From contig JADLGN010000009.1 of assembly GCA_020849295.1 (NCBI GenBank), positions 115,705-148,852 on the forward strand: 33,148 nucleotides of DNA. Direction: 5' to 3'. The notes under the pieces were generated by a model, which worked only from the letters and a program-made list of their open reading frames with translations, was not told the DNA's origin and ran no database searches. A program made the position numbers and the translations under genes. This DNA comes from Bacteroidia bacterium (GTDB lineage: Bacteria; Bacteroidota; Bacteroidia; NS11-12g; UBA9320). Of the stretch, positions 31,610 to 33,148 are shown in pieces (position 1 is the stretch's first letter; each line of letters begins with the position of its first letter).

Positions 31610-31969
31610 TTAAAATGATTGCATAGATTTAACTATCAGAAATTGCTTTTCGTCCAATTTTAAATATCCTAAGTTATAACAATAACGATATCGTTCGCCT
31701 CTATTGTTAGTATAGTCTTGAGTAAAATAATTAAAATCAAATCCGGCTTGCTTCATCTCTACTTCTAAAACTCTACGCACTTTGCCATTATAAAGTTTGT
31801 ACAATATTTTATAATTATTGCGTAAGCGTTTGTTTATTTTGCAGATAAGTTCTGTAGGCAATCTAACTTTAGCATTAGAATAATTATTTTTACACGATAA
31901 GCTGCAATACTTCTTATCAGATCTACCTACAAATGACTTCTGACAGTGTAAACAGATTTTTGTATTCAT
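31610..31969 (-). CDS. Small zinc-ribbon protein
   Basis: The 119-aa protein starts with a treble-clef/zinc-ribbon signature: CLHCQKSFVGRSDKKYCSLSCKNNY (C6, C9, C22, C26). A basic helical part follows, with an aromatic C-terminal region (FDFNYFTQDYTNNRGERYRYCYN). Similar small proteins are common in Bacteroidota and have no assigned function; nucleic-acid binding is plausible. It is divergent from the recombinase gene, sharing a 114-bp spacer with iterated CGTTTT words. A TAAATTTG element (32000-32007, minus strand) could serve as its -7 box. Confidence 0.75.
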   Translation of the reverse strand: MNTKICLHCQKSFVGRSDKKYCSLSCKNNYSNAKVRLPTELICKINKRLRNNYKILYKLYNGKVRRVLEVEMKQAGFDFNYFTQDYTNNRGERYRYCYNLGYLKLDEKQFLIVKSMQSF

Positions 31970-31972
31970 AAT

Positions 31973-32040
31973 CGTTTTTTTTAATTAAAATCGTTTTAAC
32001 AAATTTAAGCGTTTTTTTTAATCATAAACGAATATATTCG
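31973..32040. promoter_or_regulatory. Divergent spacer with iterated CGTTTT words and a 12-bp palindrome
   Basis: CGTTTT occurs at 31973, 31992 and 32010 (spacing 19 and 18 bp). Two of the copies continue as CGTTTTTTTTAAT. The perfect palindrome CGAATATATTCG follows at 32029-32040. This lies between the zinc-ribbon gene and the recombinase gene and could hold operator or recombinase arm-type sites. Chance in AT-rich DNA is a real alternative. Confidence 0.4.
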
Positions 32041-32083
32041 CTTAATTCGAGATAAAGAATATTAGTTGCTTTTTCTTTGCATC

Positions 32084-33148
32084 ATGAAACATAGCATTTA
32101 CATAAGTTTAGTAAACAAAGAACACATATATATAATAGGGCTCAAGTTTCCTTACACTCCAAAATTAAACACTTTATGTAGAAATTTCAACGGGTGTAAA
32201 TGGAGTAAATCACTTGCATGCTGGTATCTTCCGGCAGAAGAACAATTGATAACAAATTTTGTAAAACTACATAGCCATGAAATTATTTTTAAGAACTTAA
32301 ATATACTCAAACAATTACCAGATGTTCAAAGAAAAAATGCTAAAATGAACTTAAAAATTCCTGATTATTACTTACGGAAATTGGAGAACAAGCGATATAG
32401 CCCTCAAACAATAAAAACTTATTGCGGTGCTTTTTTAGAATTTATGTCTTTCTTTTCACATAAAGTATTAGAAAATATAAGTAAGGAAGAAATAAAGGAT
32501 TTTATAAATAAAAGAATCAGACAAGACAATATTTCACATTCTTATCAAAATCAACTCATCAATGCAATAAAATTTTACTATGAAAAAGTACTTGGCAACC
32601 AACGCTTTAATTACGAATTAGAAAGACCCAGAAGAGAGAAGAAACTACCTTCGGTCTTTAGCGAAACAGAAATTTTTCAGATTTTACAACATACCGAAAA
32701 CCTGAAACACAAAGCAATTCTATACACAATTTATTCAGCAGGGTTGCGAATAAGCGAGTTGATTAACCTGAAAATAAAAGATATTGACTCTCAACGAAAA
32801 CTTATTTTCATTCGCAGTGCAAAAGGAAAAAAAGATCGCACTACGCTCTTATCCGATAAAACTTTGCAAATACTAAGAAAATATTATATAGAGTATAAAC
32901 CACGAGAATACTTATTTGAAGGAATAATTAATTCAAATTCTTATGTATTAAGTTGTAAATATAGTGCAAGAAGTGTACAGGCTATACTTAAGCAAGCAAT
33001 GAGAAAAGCTGGAATTACCAGACATGGAAGTGTACATACCTTACGCCACAGTTTTGCCACCCATCTACTCGAACAAGGTGTAGATTTGCGATACATACAG
33101 TCTCTATTAGGACACTCCAGTTCTAAGACCACCGAAATATATACTCAT
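32084..33148 (+). CDS. Tyrosine recombinase/integrase (XerC/D-like; 3' end outside window)
   Basis: The frame is open for 355 codons from the ATG at 32084 to the window end. An N-terminal ~80-residue extension (GCKWSKSLACWYLP) precedes a SAM-like core-binding domain (YSPQTIKTYCGAFLEFMSFF) and the catalytic domain. All six catalytic positions are visible: Arg222 in SAGLRISEL, Lys247 in SAKGKKDR, His318 and Arg321 in HTLRHSFATHL, His344 in LLGHSS, and nucleophile Tyr353 in TTEIYTH. Only a few residues can be missing. Bacteroidota recombinases with this extension occur in mobile elements and invertible loci. The element it belongs to would lie to the right; no att site could be identified. Confidence 0.92.
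   Translation, partial: MKHSIYISLVNKEHIYIIGLKFPYTPKLNTLCRNFNGCKWSKSLACWYLPAEEQLITNFVKLHSHEIIFKNLNILKQLPDVQRKNAKMNLKIPDYYLRKLENKRYSPQTIKTYCGAFLEFMSFFSHKVLENISKEEIKDFINKRIRQDNISHSYQNQLINAIKFYYEKVLGNQRFNYELERPRREKKLPSVFSETEIFQILQHTENLKHKAILYTIYSAGLRISELINLKIKDIDSQRKLIFIRSAKGKKDRTTLLSDKTLQILRKYYIEYKPREYLFEGIINSNSYVLSCKYSARSVQAILKQAMRKAGITRHGSVHTLRHSFATHLLEQGVDLRYIQSLLGHSSSKTTEIYTH

Noticed and set aside
30761..33148. tRNA-Leu as the attachment site of the nearby recombinase element
   Set aside because: A Dps gene lies between them, the tRNA 3' end is intact, and no second copy of its 3' sequence was found in the window.

Overview
The window is strongly AT-rich and most likely comes from an anaerobic or facultative member of the Bacteroidota. 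The pointers are TAnnTTTG-type promoter elements, weak or absent Shine-Dalgarno sequences, a DUF349 repeat protein, an UpxY/NusG-like antiterminator, lipoprotein signals, and ferredoxin- and B12-dependent catabolism. No rRNA or ribosomal protein gene is present to refine this.

Region 1 (1-17538, all minus strand, running off the left edge) is one tightly packed operon of twelve genes. Most junctions are -4 to +8 nt. In transcription order: 3-hydroxyacyl-CoA dehydrogenase/enoyl-CoA hydratase fusion, TrpB2-type tryptophan synthase beta, HyuA, HyuB, Rid-family protein, acyl-CoA dehydrogenase, HMG-CoA-synthase-like/DUF35 fusion, SCP2-type thiolase, B12-binding mutase small subunit, mutase large subunit, class III CoA-transferase, and indolepyruvate:ferredoxin oxidoreductase alpha fused to a GltD-like flavoprotein. 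The set HyuAB + CoA-transferase + B12 mutase + acyl-CoA dehydrogenase + beta-oxidation enzymes + thiolase is the enzyme inventory described for anaerobic indoleacetate degradation in Aromatoleum/Azoarcus. Here it is joined to two genes that make or consume tryptophan/indolepyruvate. I infer a route from indole or tryptophan through indolepyruvate, indoleacetyl-CoA, an oxindole, 2-aminophenylsuccinyl-CoA, 2-aminobenzylmalonyl-CoA and 2-aminocinnamoyl-CoA to 2-aminobenzoyl-CoA plus acetyl-CoA. The mutase large subunit has a remodelled active site (six-glycine loop; canonical His, Asn and Arg positions changed), which fits a bulky aryl substrate. IorB, the aminotransferase and the C2-hydroxylase are not in the window.

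Region 2 (17.6-22.1 kb) holds a lipoprotein esterase, an HMG-CoA lyase, the DUF349 protein and an orphan NusG/UpxY-like gene.

Region 3 (22.1-28.9 kb) is an accessory island: a 1137-aa protein of unknown function, a GH19-like peptidoglycan hydrolase, an overlapping lipoprotein gene (candidate immunity protein) and a small secreted protein. It lies between two non-coding tracts rich in imperfect palindromes that share a 28-bp element in inverted orientation.

Region 4 (28.9-31.5 kb) is housekeeping: RseP, HscB, tRNA-Leu(CAA) and Dps. Region 5 (31.6-33.1 kb) has a small zinc-ribbon protein divergent from a tyrosine recombinase that runs off the right edge.
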